DNA of 64,000 bases from Caprimulgus europaeus (GCA_907165065.1 OU015523.1:22471834-22535833), one strand, 5' to 3'; positions 12,401 through 27,400 are shown, counted from the stretch's first letter. The notes: generated by a model from the letters alone, not told the origin. Numbers and translations: made by a program.

Positions 12401-15400
12401 AGGAAATTTTAGGAGCTTCCAACTTGCAATAATCTAACTTATTTTAAATGTGTGCTTTAGGGTATTTATCAGATACTATGGCTATATTTTTTTCTCCCTG
12501 GCCTATGAAGTTGACCTAAGTGTCAAAGTCAAATATCTGTCCCTCCGTGTAGGTATGTATCCTTGATTAAACAAATTCCACTTCTTGTGCATAGGGTTTA
12601 AAAAGCATTGAGTGCTCTTATATGAAATGATACTCATGCACTTTTAAAATGTATTCCTAAATGACTTTGGAGCACAGGTTTTGTTAACTCCTAGATGAAA
12701 GCAATGACAAGAGAATTCTTGAAAATTACATCTGTTAGTAACAGTTATATCATAAAAAATCATGACTTAAATGTGGTGGTTTTACCACAGATGCTTGCTA
12801 ATCTCCCTCACCCCTTTTTGGGATGGGGAGGGGGAAATATAGATAAAGGGGTTCATGGGTTGAGACTAGGATGGCTAGGGAAGAGGAAAACAACACCAAA
12901 CAATAACAAAAACAATACTAATGAAAGAAAATATAATAAAAGTAATACATGGTACCAAATGGCTCACTGCCCAACTCCCAGCCTGCTCCCAAACAACAAT
13001 TTCCCCCTTTCTTGGGACTTCCCATGTTTAAATACTGAGTATGATGTCATATGGTATTGAATACCCCTCTTTGGCCCATTTGGGACAACTGCCCCAAGTG
13101 CTCCCCTTCTAATTTCCTGAGAACAAGTAACTATATCCTAACAAAACCTAGGACACTAAAGACTAGTATTTACTGTAATACTTTGAAACAAATATCTTGC
13201 AATTATTTTGAGTTAATTGATTTATTTTGAGCTTACAAATATTTTCCTATAGATGCATATAATGCACAAGATTTCTTAAAATAATACCTAAGAATTTTTG
13301 TAAGTGTGAAAACTGTTTATATGCTTAGGGGTTTTAGGCATGCAAGTTTTTAAAGAAAAGTTACATAAATACAAAAGAGAAAATACTATTACATATTTTC
13401 CATGCTGAAGTATTTGGGAATACAAAAAAAATGGCATAAGGATGATCTCCAGGAAATAATATCACCTCACAATAAAAAAGAATGTTAGGTAAAAAATTAT
13501 TGGAAAATGGCTTACAGTATAATCCATTGGCAAACAATATTTGTATTGTAAGGTTTTGGATAATTCATACAGTGAAAAAACCCAGAGGAATCAGTCAACA
13601 TAAATTTTCCATCACAAACTGCAGCTGTAAAGATAAAATGAAAAACATTTGTCAAAATACCATTTGAAAAACAGAATCAGAGCCAAAATGAGGGTGACCT
13701 TAGCTATTGGTTTACATGGATTACCTTGGAAATGCTTTGTAAGCAACAATGGGAAGACAAAGTAAAAAACACTAGCAGCTTACTCCCATTTCTAGTTCCT
13801 ATGATTATTTGATCTCAAAGTACTATATGAGATGAAAAACAATACAGATAATTAACTTTTACATTAGAAACGATCTAACTAATCCAAACTAGTGTAAACC
13901 AATCTGAATAATTCAAATCCAACAGTTGGATTAAACCACTCCAACCCTCTTTCTCAAGGATCTTGCCTTAACAGTTCTTATCTACAGCTACTTAACATCA
14001 GGAAATTGTTTGCACTACCAGAAAAAATTTGATATCATGTGAATAAAAGCAAGGAGGAATACTGTAGACTATTGCTATCTCTGCTTTTATAGCTTCCTAC
14101 TTCCTCACCTTATATATTACTAAGTACTCAAAGAGATGAGTGGACATCCCAACTTTCGTGCCAGCTATCAAATTCATTAATCTGAGGTAAATGTCATCCA
14201 TCATTATACATTTGTTTCAAAAAGCTTTTATCATTTTTCCCTTGGTACTGCTATTCCATTTTACGCATGTTCTTCAGTTTAAAAACCAGTTATTTTTTTC
14301 TAAAAAAAGGTATTTTTAAGCCTCAGTAAGATTGGAAATGCTAATTCATGTAGAGTTATTTTATTTCAACAGACACTGAAGCACTATTGAAGCTTTTGGT
14401 CCATTGCTTGAACGTTATATTAGGAATCTATCTGATGGTGGTTTTCTTCAGTTTTTCAGAAAGCACCGTAGAACTTTCAAATAAGCATAAAATCAGTACC
14501 ATGTATGATTATCTAGAGAGGTAAGGACAAGTTCATCAATTTGAGCCAGAAATTAGATAGAGCTTTTCATTAACATCACAAATGAAATCATACCTATAAT
14601 GACTATCCAAATTATGAATAATCAATCATATTGAAAATTAAATGGAAATCTTATTGAGCGTAGTCCTCCTCTTGGAAATGATATATAAAATGGTAAGTCA
14701 AGGTTCCTTGTCTGTTCAATTTATAAGTGTAAAATTATTTTTGACTACGACTGTAGCAAACACAACTTAAAAATTAAGATTTGTTTCAGTTAGGCTCAGG
14801 TATGCACTGTTAATAAAGACTGTGAAGAATGAACTTCACTAACGATGATAAGTCTAAAGCATGAGCTGGAATAGAAACATTCCTTCTCGCAATCTTCATG
14901 ACCTTTCAGAGGAAAAGAGAACACATAAGATTTTAAATAAACAGAGAAAAAAGGTCCATGAAGGAGAGAGTTTCTATTTTAAATAACATTTTTATCATAA
15001 TATCACAGAATCACAGAATCACAGAATGTCAGGGATTGGAAAGGACCTTGAAAAATCATCTAGTCCTAGCAGTTATGCAGGAGCAGGAACACCTAAATGA
15101 GATCACACAGGAATGTCTCCAGAGAAGGAGACTCCACAACCTCCCTGGGCAGCCTGTTCCAGTGCTTTGTTACTCTCACAGTAAAGAAGTTTCTTCTGAA
15201 GTTTAAGAGAAACCTCCTGTATTCCAGTTTACATGCATTGCCCCTTGTCCTATCATTGGACACCACTGTGAAGAGCCTGGCTCCATCCTCCTGACACTCA
15301 CCCTTCGTATATTTATAAACATTAACAAGGTTCCCACCTCAGTCTCCTCTTCTCCAAGCTAAAGAGGCCCAGCTCCCTCAGCCTTTCCTCATAAGGGAGA

Positions 15401-18400
15401 AGTTCCACTCCCTTAATCATCTTGGTCGCTCTGTGCTGGACTCTCTCAAGCAGTTCCCTATCCTTCTTGAACTGTGGGGCCCAGAACTGGACACAATATA
15501 CCAGGTGTGGCCTCACCAGGGCAGAGCAGAGAGGGAGGAGAACCTCTCTTGACCTACTAACCACACCCCTTCTAATGCATCCCAGGATGCCATTGGCCTT
15601 CCTGGCCACAAGGACACAGTGCTGGCTCATGGTCATCCTGCTGTCCACCAGGACTCCCAGATCCCTTTCCCCTACATTGCTCTCTAGTACATCATCTCCC
15701 AACCTGTACTGGACCCTGGGGTTGTTCTTGCCCAGATGCAACACCCTACACTTGCCCTTATTATATTGCATTAAGTTTTTCCCTTCCCAGCTCTCCAGCC
15801 TGTCTAGCTCTCGCTGAATGGCGGCACAGCCTGCTGGCGTGTCAGCCACTCCTTGCAGTTTTGAATCATCAGCAAACTTGCTGACAGTGCACTCTATTCC
15901 CTCATCCAGGTCATTTATGAATATATTGAATAATACGGGTCCTAGTACTGACCCTTGAGGGACTCCACGAAGCTTTAAAGGTGGGTATTGGTATAGAAGT
16001 ACTTTCTGTTCATTCTAATTAATATGTTTCCCATCCTTACCAATAGGTTAATATTTACAACTATTTTCCTTTATGAAGAATAAAATCAGTGTGAGAAGAA
16101 GGGAAGTGCCCAGCTTGTTATTAATGAAGTGTACAAAAAACTGGTATTATTAAAAAGTGGTTAGCAAGACACATCCTGATCTAAAAAGGAGTTTATAGTC
16201 CTGGCACTAATAAAAAGAGATATAGCATATTGTTCTAACAAAATTAATGACAAAAGTTTGTTCTTATAAATCATTCCTTTCCGTTCTTCTTGTTTCATTT
16301 CATTTGTTTCTTCTTATCCTTTAAGAGAGTGAGTAACTTGAAATAGGACAGAATGATTCAGGCAAAAGTCCTTAAACTGCTCATCCACAGCTTAGCGATA
16401 GTCAGTCAGTGCTTAATATCTCAGAAATGAGCAGGAAGATAGCTGGGATTGGTCCTATTTCTCTGAACCTCCCAGTGCTTTCTCATTGCAGGGAGGAGGC
16501 AGCTGTGGGCAAAGGTGGGCAGGGTCACAGAAATCATTACATTTCTACCTCCTCCTGGAGCCCTCAGAAAAGTCTCAATTGTTCTCCTAATGAGACAATA
16601 GACATCTTTTGTAGCAACTACTTTCACTGCTTCCCCAGTCTGCAGAGAGAAACACCTGCTCCGGCAGGGGGATTGGACTAGATGATCTTTTGAGGTCCCT
16701 TCCAATCCCTAACATTCTGTGGTTCTGTGATTCTGTGACCTCCTGGGATCAGCCTCCAGTTTCCCTTTCCTTACACTTACGTGCTATATGGCTGCTTTTC
16801 AGCAATGCCAGCCGTTATTAATAGATGCTGTTCAGACTTTCACATTTCTCTAGAGACCCTTTCACTGAAATTGCTAACTGCAGTCTTGCTATGCCTTTTG
16901 TTACTGCACTGCACTGCAGAGCAAGAAACAAACCTTTCAAGGTAATTTTAATCAATAAATCTGAAACAATGAAGGTGTTCAGTTGCCTGAATCTCTACTG
17001 AGACTCTGAGATTTTACTGAGTTCTGTCTAATGCAGGAAGAGACTATTAAAATTCATCCTTATATCCTATATTTTAAAACCGGTAACATATTCTAAAATC
17101 AGAAGTACTAGAGAAAATAATAATTGAGATAAAAAAGAACAAACCAAGTTTTTTTAAAGGACAGCAACTCCATTGTGTGCAACAATACTTGTAGCACGAA
17201 TAATGAATTGGCTGTAGCTTAATTGTGAAACCCTGAAGCACTTCTGAAAATCTAGACAATTTTAGCTTTTATATGACTGTATTCAGTTACTCTAGGGATG
17301 GGACATAGATGAAAAATCAAAGAGGTGGAAAAATTGGCAGGTATCCCAAACATGCTTATTGCCACTCATTCCACTGTTTTTGCAAAGCCTGCTAAGAAAC
17401 CTAAATATATAAATTCAGAAAAGCTCTGAGTTTTTCGATGGGAAATTTTAAGACTGAAAAAGTAACATAAGAGTCATGGACTAACAATTTTTCCTCCAGC
17501 CAGAATTGTATTTTGGTAAGGTTATGAGCTGAAACTGTGAAACAGTAACTGAATGAATTGCTTGGAAATACCAGGCATCAGTGAAGATGAATAGGGGCAA
17601 ATCATCCAGTTCCCTGAAGTGGACTGTAACTATAGCTAGTTTCTTTATGACTATCCTGTATGCATATTCCTGAAATTTCAAGCTCGGTTATGCATACTCT
17701 AGTGGCTGTTAAAATGCTGATTAGGAAATAATATCCTGAGTTACAGAGGAGCAGGGCATTTGTAACTTTATATATGGTAGAGATTCAGGGAGAGATGCAA
17801 ATCAGATCCAAATGCCATGTGCCTAAGAAGAGATGCCTCAGTTGGAGAAATCTACACAAACATAATTCATAACTTAAACTACTGTGTAGCCTCCAGGGCA
17901 TAGCTGAGTCATATCCACATAGCTTTGACTGCAAGTAGGTGAGCTTATTTTTGTCTGTATCTACCAATGTATGGATATCAATTACATTTTTTCCTATATA
18001 ACAGGTCTGACTGTAATATCTTTAATAAAATGTGAGTAAAACTTGTAAACTCAGAAATAATAATCCATAGTTATAAAAGGTATTGATTTTTATGACATGC
18101 ATAATACTACTTTTTAACTATAGGGATCTGCATTTTTTATTTACTTACACCTAAAATAAAATAAAATGAACAAATACCCCAAAGAAAATCCATGTCTCAA
18201 AACAACAGTATGATGATAGAAATGAATGAATGAATGAATGAATGAATGAATGAATGAATGAATAATTCTTTGGGGTTATGCTACCTTAACACTTGCAGTG
18301 GAACAGAGTTCCAGCTGAGGCTACTTTAGGACCATCTGATTGCCTCAACTATAGAGGGACCTGCTCATTGCCATCACTGTTATGATCCAGCTGGATGTAG

Positions 18401-21400
18401 CTGCTATGCTAAATAGATATTTGAACGTGTTTCAGTGGATATCCTATGGAAGTATTGTGATGGACATTTTCCCAAAAAAAGTTCAGCTGTCTCCCTTCTG
18501 AATTGGTTGCAGTCAGAAAAATGTAGGTAATGGGAAGGTCTGCAATTCACCTTTTTTTTTTTCCTGAAGAAAATTCCACTTCTGACAGAAGGGGTCAGCA
18601 TGTCACCAGCCTTCAGAATCAGGCTTGCAGATTCTTAAAAAAAAAAATTTGTCTTTGTCTTTTTCTTGCTTGTTTGCTTTTAAACCGGAGCCCAGCATTT
18701 TACGATCTGAAATCTCAGACCAGACTGCCCTCACTGTTATTCTCAGGAAAGATCAGAAAGCTGTTCTCACAGCAGAAGGGAAATAATCTTTCCAGTTTTC
18801 TAGCACCAAAGTCTATATTGAAAAAAACAAACAAACAAACAAACAAACCACTCGGGGAGTTAATTGCCCAAACTTCTTCTAAAACATTTGTAAAGTTCTC
18901 TCTGAAAAAAAAAAAAAAATCTACACAGTTAACTGAGAGCTGAGACTGTGAGGATCAATTGCAAACATTAACATGCATGCATCCTCACCAAAAAGCTGCA
19001 CACACACTGGTAAGCAGCAACATAGCCAGACTCCTTAGTACAATTTCATAGTGTTCACTGCTACATGGAGCAGTGGCTGCTCTGCACAAAAAGGTGCTCA
19101 GGGAAACTAGGCAGTCAGATTAAGGCAGACAAACTCACTGGCACTGAAGGATATACACTTTGTCTGCTAAAAAACAATCAGGTTTCAGTTTTGTAAGATT
19201 TTCACAGAATCACAGAAGGGTTGAGGTTGGAAGGGACCTCTGGAGGTCATCTGGTCCAAACCTCGGCTGAAGCAGAGCCACCTAGAGCCCATTGTTCAGA
19301 TTTTAAAATAATCCATTTGCGTGTCTCGCTGTGGTGCCACCAATTCAAACGTTTGTGTCGGAGTCACACATACTCTCCCGTTCCCTTGCCCTCAGTGTAG
19401 TGAGATGCAGGTAGGTGGCCGACAAGCAGTTAGAGCTCCCTCTAGACCACCATCCCACCGTGGCAGCAGTCAAACTTGCCTACCCTGGCTGAAAAATGCC
19501 ACCACTGCTTACTCTCCCTGCACCCCCATCTAAATTTCTGGATGTGCAATATCAAGGTATCCGAGTGTACATCGTAACCTGGGAAAAGCTGTTTGTAGTG
19601 TTTTGTATGATGATATTCTTAATGCTGGAGTCAAAAGAGAAACCTCTTTTATGACTCCAAATATGCCATTAGGAGGTTTCTCATACTGGGTAGTTTAACT
19701 TTATATCTGTATAGTGTCATAATTTTAATTTATTTGAATAGAAAATTATTTTATATCACTGGTACACACCTTAATATGAAATATCATTTTATAATTTAGA
19801 TTTTATTTATTTATATTATTAATATTTATATAGTAACCAATATTTTCTATATTATTTTATGTTAATATGGACAGATTTTAATATTATTTATTGAGCATAT
19901 TCTTCATTAATGAGAATTATAAAGAAAATTGTTTCCATTTACAAGATAGAGATTATAATAATTACTCTTGCTTTTATTTTTAGTAGAACTGATTTGGGCT
20001 TCACTGTGTGGTTTATTGCCTATAAACTGTTTACAAACTAATGACAGATTTAACTACATTTAAAAAGACTGAGTTACAGCAATTTACATTACCACATTTT
20101 TTTTCAGATTCATCTGAACCATCCAGGCAGTCCAAGACTCCATCACAAAATAAATCTTTTCTAATACAGGTTACGCCATCATCGCAAAGTTCAGCAGGTG
20201 GCAAACACTCAGCTAAAATAATAAGGACAACAGTAATAACTACACAGCAGTAAAGCTTTTTCACTACAAAGGAAAATTTACTTACCTCTGGTTACTCTAG
20301 CACAAATCAAATCAACCACCCTATTGTGTTTACAAAACTGCATTTTTGGAAGCCTGGAATGAAATATCACATACTAAAAAGATAAATTTGGCACAGAATG
20401 AAGTTCTCAGAATTGACATATTTTTTGGACCAAACTTGAAGTATGGCTGGAATAAAATTTCCATGAATTCCCATTTCCTTCCTATACCCAAGTAAACTAC
20501 TTTATGCAATATAATAAATGACATTTTCCAATTTCCTGTGATTGAATAACATGAGAAAACTGTACTTTATTTTAAATAACAGTGAAAAATATCTGGTTTT
20601 AGTTGAATATGATTAAATTTAATTTCTTCAACTTCAATACACCACAATGTTGCACTTCATCATGCTAAAGAATCTCATTTTTTAACCAGCATATCTTGAA
20701 AATGAAAGCCTTTAAGACTGGATTTCAAAATACCAGGAATATCAGAAACTTTATTCTTTTCAGATTTGAAAATTAAATTTATAAATTCAGAGCAAATTTC
20801 TGCAAAAGGAATACATGGACAGATTGTTAAAATTGTGGAATCTCAGTAATAGTATTTTCCTAGAGCACAGATGTTCATCCATTGCAAACATGCTCTTTTA
20901 GTCTTTAGGTGGTTTTAGTCTTAGACGTCTGTATAATCCAAGTAAGTCTTATTAAAGTGAACAAAAACATACAGCTAAAATAAGATTTGGATAACTACTA
21001 ATTTCAAGATTCTTAAAAATTGCATTAAATTTTATGGAAATTCTTCATCTCGCACTATTCACATAGATCCTTTACTTCAGTAAATGCTAACTGTAAAAGG
21101 TCAAAATTTCTTATGTAAAAAGGAAAAAAACCCATTAATTTGTAAAACTGATTTTGGAGCTATTAACCATTATTACTTGGTTTGCTTTTTCATAAAACTG
21201 TTAGTTCTGTAATCAGATGAAGGAAATGCTTGTATGATATTGTATTATATCAGTAGAAGTGACAAAGACTGAAATTGGTTTGTATGTGTTGTAGCATTTC
21301 AAAGTACTTTCCAAAACAATTTCAGTGTTAGCAAAGCAGGCAGCGTAAAGCAAAAGAGCTGCCATTTTGCATCCAGTTGGCAACTGAAGCAAACTAAACA

Positions 21401-24400
21401 TACTTCAGTCAAGTGTTGAATGAATTGTCACAGATGAGCAAAGACAAAACTGTGCATTCTAGACACAGAACAAAACCCCAGCCAATAATCTAGGAATAAG
21501 TTTTTCACAAGCTGAATAAGCAAGAAAATATTGTTTACATATGACATGATCAATTTTAGTTTTAGTCTTCAACTCATAAAACTAAACAGCATTGCCACCT
21601 ACTGGAGAGAAATAAATTAACATTTTCTAGTAAAATATTTGGACTTTGTTTTTTAAAAACCAGCAAATTACCCTAAATTGCAATGCAATTGTTATACTAA
21701 ATTTAAAAAAAGTCAGTAAATACATTAGACCCATTTGAAAATGCATATAATTTTCATATATATTTCACAATTTAATAATGCTGGGGAAGGATTTAAAAGA
21801 TTCAGACAGCTTTGGCTTTCTGTCCATTGGAAGTCATGTGAGAGTTAGTGCTAAGTTTTTGTTTGGTTGTTTGTTGGCTGTTTTTTTTTCAAAACTCCCA
21901 AGAAATAATAGGAAACAAAAATGAGCAGTCAGTATGAGTGTCAATATATATATATATCAATATACACAACACATATACCATTTTTGTAGAATGTACAGTC
22001 TTAGAAGTCCCTTTCCTTTTCTTTGAAGAAGTCTCCTTAATCAAATGAAAGGTAAACCCACATACTGTGTATTTGTAGAAACTGGATGCTCGAACTAAAT
22101 GATGCGAGAAGAGGCTGTACACAAACCATGCAATTCTAACATCTCGGACTGTTTTATATAACCTCCTTGCTTATCCCCATACAGAGTTACCTACCTGCAG
22201 TTGTTGAGGACTTCCTTGTGGTGAGTTGTCCTGAACCTGGGCAAACACAAGCCATGGTTACAACTCTACTTCTTGTTCTCTGGGACCATCTCTGCAGTTG
22301 CTTGGGCAGAACTAAGCAGAAACTAGTCTGCTCTATCTGCATCCCTGAACCCTGGCTTAGGTAATGATATGGTAACACCAGCTTGAGTCACTTGATCCTG
22401 AAGGTCGAATGTCACAATAAACAAGAAAAATAATATGGAACCCAACTGTGTTTTAAATCTCATTCTTTTAAGTCTAGTCACATGTTTTTCAGTAACTTCA
22501 AAAGACTTTTGGTTTTTTGTTTTTGTTTTTGTTTTTTTTTCCCATTAAAATAACAGCAATGCTTTCTTGTCATCCCCTAATATGTAAAAATTCTGACCTG
22601 AAGTTGGTGTCAGGGAGCTTGTATTTAGACTCATGGGATTTACTGAAACAAGACAAGTTATGACAACTTTAGTATTAGTACTAAAATGTATACGTACATT
22701 TTGTTATAAATAACATTGTTCAACAAATCAGAAGTGTGAGATGAGGAGCCTTAAATCTATCTAGTATTTGTGTATTTACATACAGGAATACATACATACC
22801 TGTGTGTACACATATTTACACGTGAACTAATACCTAACATAAGTACATTTGTATTAGTGATAGTGAACTGCAAGACATTCTGGAAAAATAGATTGCTTCT
22901 TTGTGATTGCTCCAACACAATTTCCAGTTAGTACTGCTTTTAATAACAATGGCTGAGGATGCTCCTCCCAATTTCTCTCATTATTTCATATGCTTTTTCA
23001 TTAGCATCCCTGTTTATTATTTTCACTTTCTACATTAAGACTGAAATATATGAGTAGGATGATGATGTCCTTAGCTGAAAAAGATCCCCATGTCACTGTC
23101 GTTAATAGATCCCATGCCTTATTTTATAAGATGAAGGGCCAGAAGGAATAAGTGAGAGATGTAGTAAGGTCTTCTCTATAGTTTGTCACCTATCAGTTTT
23201 GCTGGCAGAAGTTGCTGATCGTTGGCCACCACAGACTTACTTTTGTTAGATGTTCCTGCTGCCTCAGACCTACTAGTGCACAAATTTGCATGAGCACTTA
23301 CTATCAAAACTTGCTGATTTAGCACACTCTTGTTAAACTAAGCTAGGCCATTTTGTATTAAATGGATTACAGAGCATTCTATGTCAGCAAATTTAAGGAC
23401 ACAGTTGCTCTGTCAGAGAGAAAGGAAAGCCCAGCAAAAGGTGCTGGAAGGATGGTTCTCACACAGCTACATTCAGAGAAGGAAGCTTTGTTCATAGCTG
23501 CACAGTAGTTTCCAAAGTGTTGTATCTATCTGCCTACATATCTGTCTATATAGTTTCTAAAGGATCACTATTTTGTCAGGAATGAAACATTCAAAGACCT
23601 AAAACATCAATGCATGCATGAGCAAGCAGTTCTACTAAAGCAATTATCAGGAAGATGTGTCTTGAAACTGTTGAAAAAAAATTGAGACTGTTACAGGCAC
23701 TCCCCAAAATGTGCACACAAATTGACAGTAAAAGCCATGAAAGGAAAGCACAGGACAGTGACAGAGGCATCAGTGGCATAAGCACAAATCACAAGTGGTC
23801 ATTTACTGTGTGATCTCACTCAAGCACCATGTAAGGTGGATAAGGATGGTTTTAGGGTCAAGAGAGCCAAAACCCAAGCATCCAGCAAAAGTAAATATAC
23901 CATATATGGTAAAACTTGCGTATATCATGGGATTTGGACTGAAACAGAAAGAACGAGGAAGAAGACAGTGTTAGCAAACATACAAAAATGGCCCCAAGCA
24001 GACCGAGACTGGGGGGAAAGAATCCACACCAGGAACATCATTCCCATTCCAGCCTGGGGTGCTGACAACTCCCAACTCCCTTCCCCCGTCTTCTGGCACC
24101 TCCCCTCTACCTCCCAATTTCTTCTTGAGGATTATTAGCAATGTTGAACTTAGAACTCAGGAAAGCATTGAGGTAGCATACCAGAGGAAGTGATAGATAG
24201 AATAAAATTTGTATGTTAGCAGTTTTAACTGTATCATTGGGAATAAGCTATAGTAATTGTACACTTTGGACTATACATCTTATTAGGCCTGTAACTAGAC
24301 CAATAAGAACTCTTTCATTGTTATGGCTGTGATTAGATTATCAATAAATACATGGCTCCTATATTTATAGGTGCACTTCTCTAGCTCACATAAATTGTAT

Positions 24401-27400
24401 GAAGATCTTGGTCTGGTACCCTGCCCCAGAGAATTTGTATGTGATAATTTGCATGCAGTTTGTATGCAACAGCTCTACTTGCATCTAGTGCTACAAGGCA
24501 CCTACTGTATTACTCAGCTTCTGACTGACTTTTGGCAGGTTTATACTCAGTGAATTTGTGAGACTAAGGAATTGTGTTTGCTTCATATCATACCAATGTA
24601 ACATAAGAAATAGTTGAAGGAAAATTTTTCAATTAACATTGCTCAGTATATTGGTAACCAGCGCATGAGGGTGGGACTCCCCTACAGCCTCATCTACCTG
24701 CCTAAATCTAGAAAAGCTTCAGCATGGGACTGAGCTGTTTTGATCCACTAATTAAGCTCTTAAAGCTTTTGTACAGACTTTAGATCACTGCTTTCTCAAA
24801 TGGTCAGAAACAATGAATGGTGGCTAACTATCACTGAATGGACCCTAGCAGTCAAGCCCTAACTACAGCCAAGGCAGATTTACTGAGCTACACCAGCTGA
24901 ACAGCAAGTCTTACGTTCCTTCATGTTGTACTGGTAGCAAAACATGTTTTATGTTTTATGAAAGATACTGACCTGATGAAGTTAGAGGCATCATTGTAGT
25001 AAGGTTTTCAGCAGCTACTGGAAGAAAGCAAGTTCATTATAAGCTCCTTTTATAGGACAGCATCTAGTTTTACACAATGCAGAGAAAGTTAAAAAAAAAA
25101 AATAATCAGCTGTGACTGTTTCCTTTGAATCACTAGTAGTGTCCCGCTTCCTTTCTTTTGACCATCTCACCTTGTTCCCAGCCTTTTCTCAATTTCTATG
25201 ATCTTCTTAAGGAGGAAAGGTCTATATTAATCCCTTTCTCCTTAATTCCTATTTATTGTTTTGCACATAAAATATCTTCATCTGGGAAATCTCTATCTTG
25301 ACACTTTTTATACTATGGAGATTTTTAGAGCACTGGTGTTTTAAAGAACAGTGTGTAGATCAGATAAATGAGTCAAATTAAAGTAGGATAATTTGCAAGA
25401 AATAATGCTACTTTTGATCACTGTGAAAACTGTGATTTCAAGCAAGTCACAACTGTGTTGTAGTTCCCTCCCTCTCTGAAATAGGAATAAAACTTCTCTT
25501 GCAGAACATACTGAGATATAGGGTGTAAAAGTGACATATATGATTGTGATTGTTAATTAGTTAGTTATTTATTGAAACATTCCTGATGGAATGGAAATAT
25601 GATATCCCATGTGAAAAAAATAAGACATTTTAATGATCCATAACAAGAAAAGCTTGACTACTTCAAAGTTCATCAATAGATATGCAACCTGCAACCTTTC
25701 AAAAAGCTCTTCATAATTTTCTTTGGCAGCATTTTTGAAGTATAATGAGCAATCACTTTTCACAGTGATGTGCAATTATTTGGAACAACTTATGTGTCAT
25801 GCACGTAGTAAGAGAAATAAAGATGTAAAGACTCTGAATTTAGTCTCTGAATATCTGAAGTACCTAGCAAAAAATGCACCTTTTAGAATACAGTAAGAGA
25901 TATTGCACACCAGATGTCCCACCACTCTTAAAGCAATCAGTTACTACTTAATAGTATCTCCAGCAGGTCTTCAAATGTTAGCTAATCAGCTTCCACTTCA
26001 AAGGATTCAGATTACTTTTTATCCTCCTCCTCAGTGAGGATAAAAGCTTACTGAGGTAAAAAACAATTGATCTTGTTGGGCTTCCACTTAGGCTTTGATA
26101 AATTTTCTATTGCTTACATAAAATCACTATATTTCTATATTTGAAAAATTTAAAACTACCTAGTCTTTAAAGCAACATATTTTTTTTCCCATTTACATTT
26201 TACCCAAGCTTTAGAGGAATATGAAGTCAGTTCCTTGGGCTTACTTCTCCAGAAGCCACACTCTGTATTTAGTTTGTTGTCCTTACTGACATCTTTGCAA
26301 CAAATCACTCTTCACGCACTGTGAGGCTGAGCCCTTTTCTTTATTCTTTAGCAAAACAAAATGATAATTTCACTTACTTATGAAACAACACACTTGGGGC
26401 TTAATTGCTTTAATTTGAAGAAAAAAAAATACAAATGTTATGCTACATAAAAGAGATGAAATTGAGTGGTTTTCACTGGAAAATCACTACTTTTCCCTTT
26501 ACTCCCTCCTTAGTGAACAAACACAATGCTGACTCATACTTTCTAATTGGCAAGGTTGTAAATGGTTCTTTCAGCTGCTATTGGAAGTTCTGCAATAGGG
26601 AAGGAGAACACCCATGAGCATAAGTAACAATCCCTTTGCTGTTTGGGAGCCAGGGTTTTAATTCATGTTACCTGTAGTTCTCAAAGATTTATATATAGAA
26701 AAAAAATGTTTACTAGCATTACCTGTGACTTGTATGCTGCTCACATCAATTTTCAAAGTCTGGGTAAGATTAGTTTTATTTGCGCTGATACCCAAAACCA
26801 GCTCATTTTTTACTTTCTCAGCTGTTACCATCTGAGTAAAATAAAGGTTGAAGATCACAACAACACTAGCAATACAAAACAGAGGAGATTATTAGTTACA
26901 CAAGGTAATGAAATACATCTGATACATGACTTATCATCTAGACAATAATTAATTCCAACACAGGTTTGGTTTACAAAGTCAGAGTATCTTTAAGTTTTGG
27001 CTGACAAAGACGACACATAAATAAGGACCTCTTAATTATCAGGTAGGTTTGCACCTTGGAGAAACAGGTTTTTTTCTTTATCTACACTTATTTTCACTGT
27101 GGAAAAAAACCAAAACAAAATTCCTATCAATTGCTGCAATGGAACTGAATTTGAATAACTAAGGGAGAAACAGGTTTATTGTTATCCAAGTGGTCTTCTA
27201 CTTTAAGCTCTAAAATATCAATGGTAAACCTTGAAGTGTTATGAAAATTATATAATATATTAATGTTACAAAAATATAATACAAACTGATCAGCTCTATA
27301 AAGCAAACATCACCTGTGGATTCTGCATCTGTGAAGATCTGTTGTGGGACTGCCCAGATTTGCAAAAGGAAAAAATAATGGCTGAAAGCACAGATACTTT

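Noticed and set aside
12695..13060. 121-codon plus-strand frame
   Set aside because: It runs across the antisense LTR fragment and shows no domain.
15422..15817. 131-codon plus-strand frame
   Set aside because: Antisense shadow of the CR1 reverse-transcriptase fragment.
18530..18943. 137-codon plus-strand frame in intron 6
   Set aside because: It crosses T and A runs and the AAAC microsatellite, giving low-complexity Lys/Asn/Thr stretches. No sign of coding.
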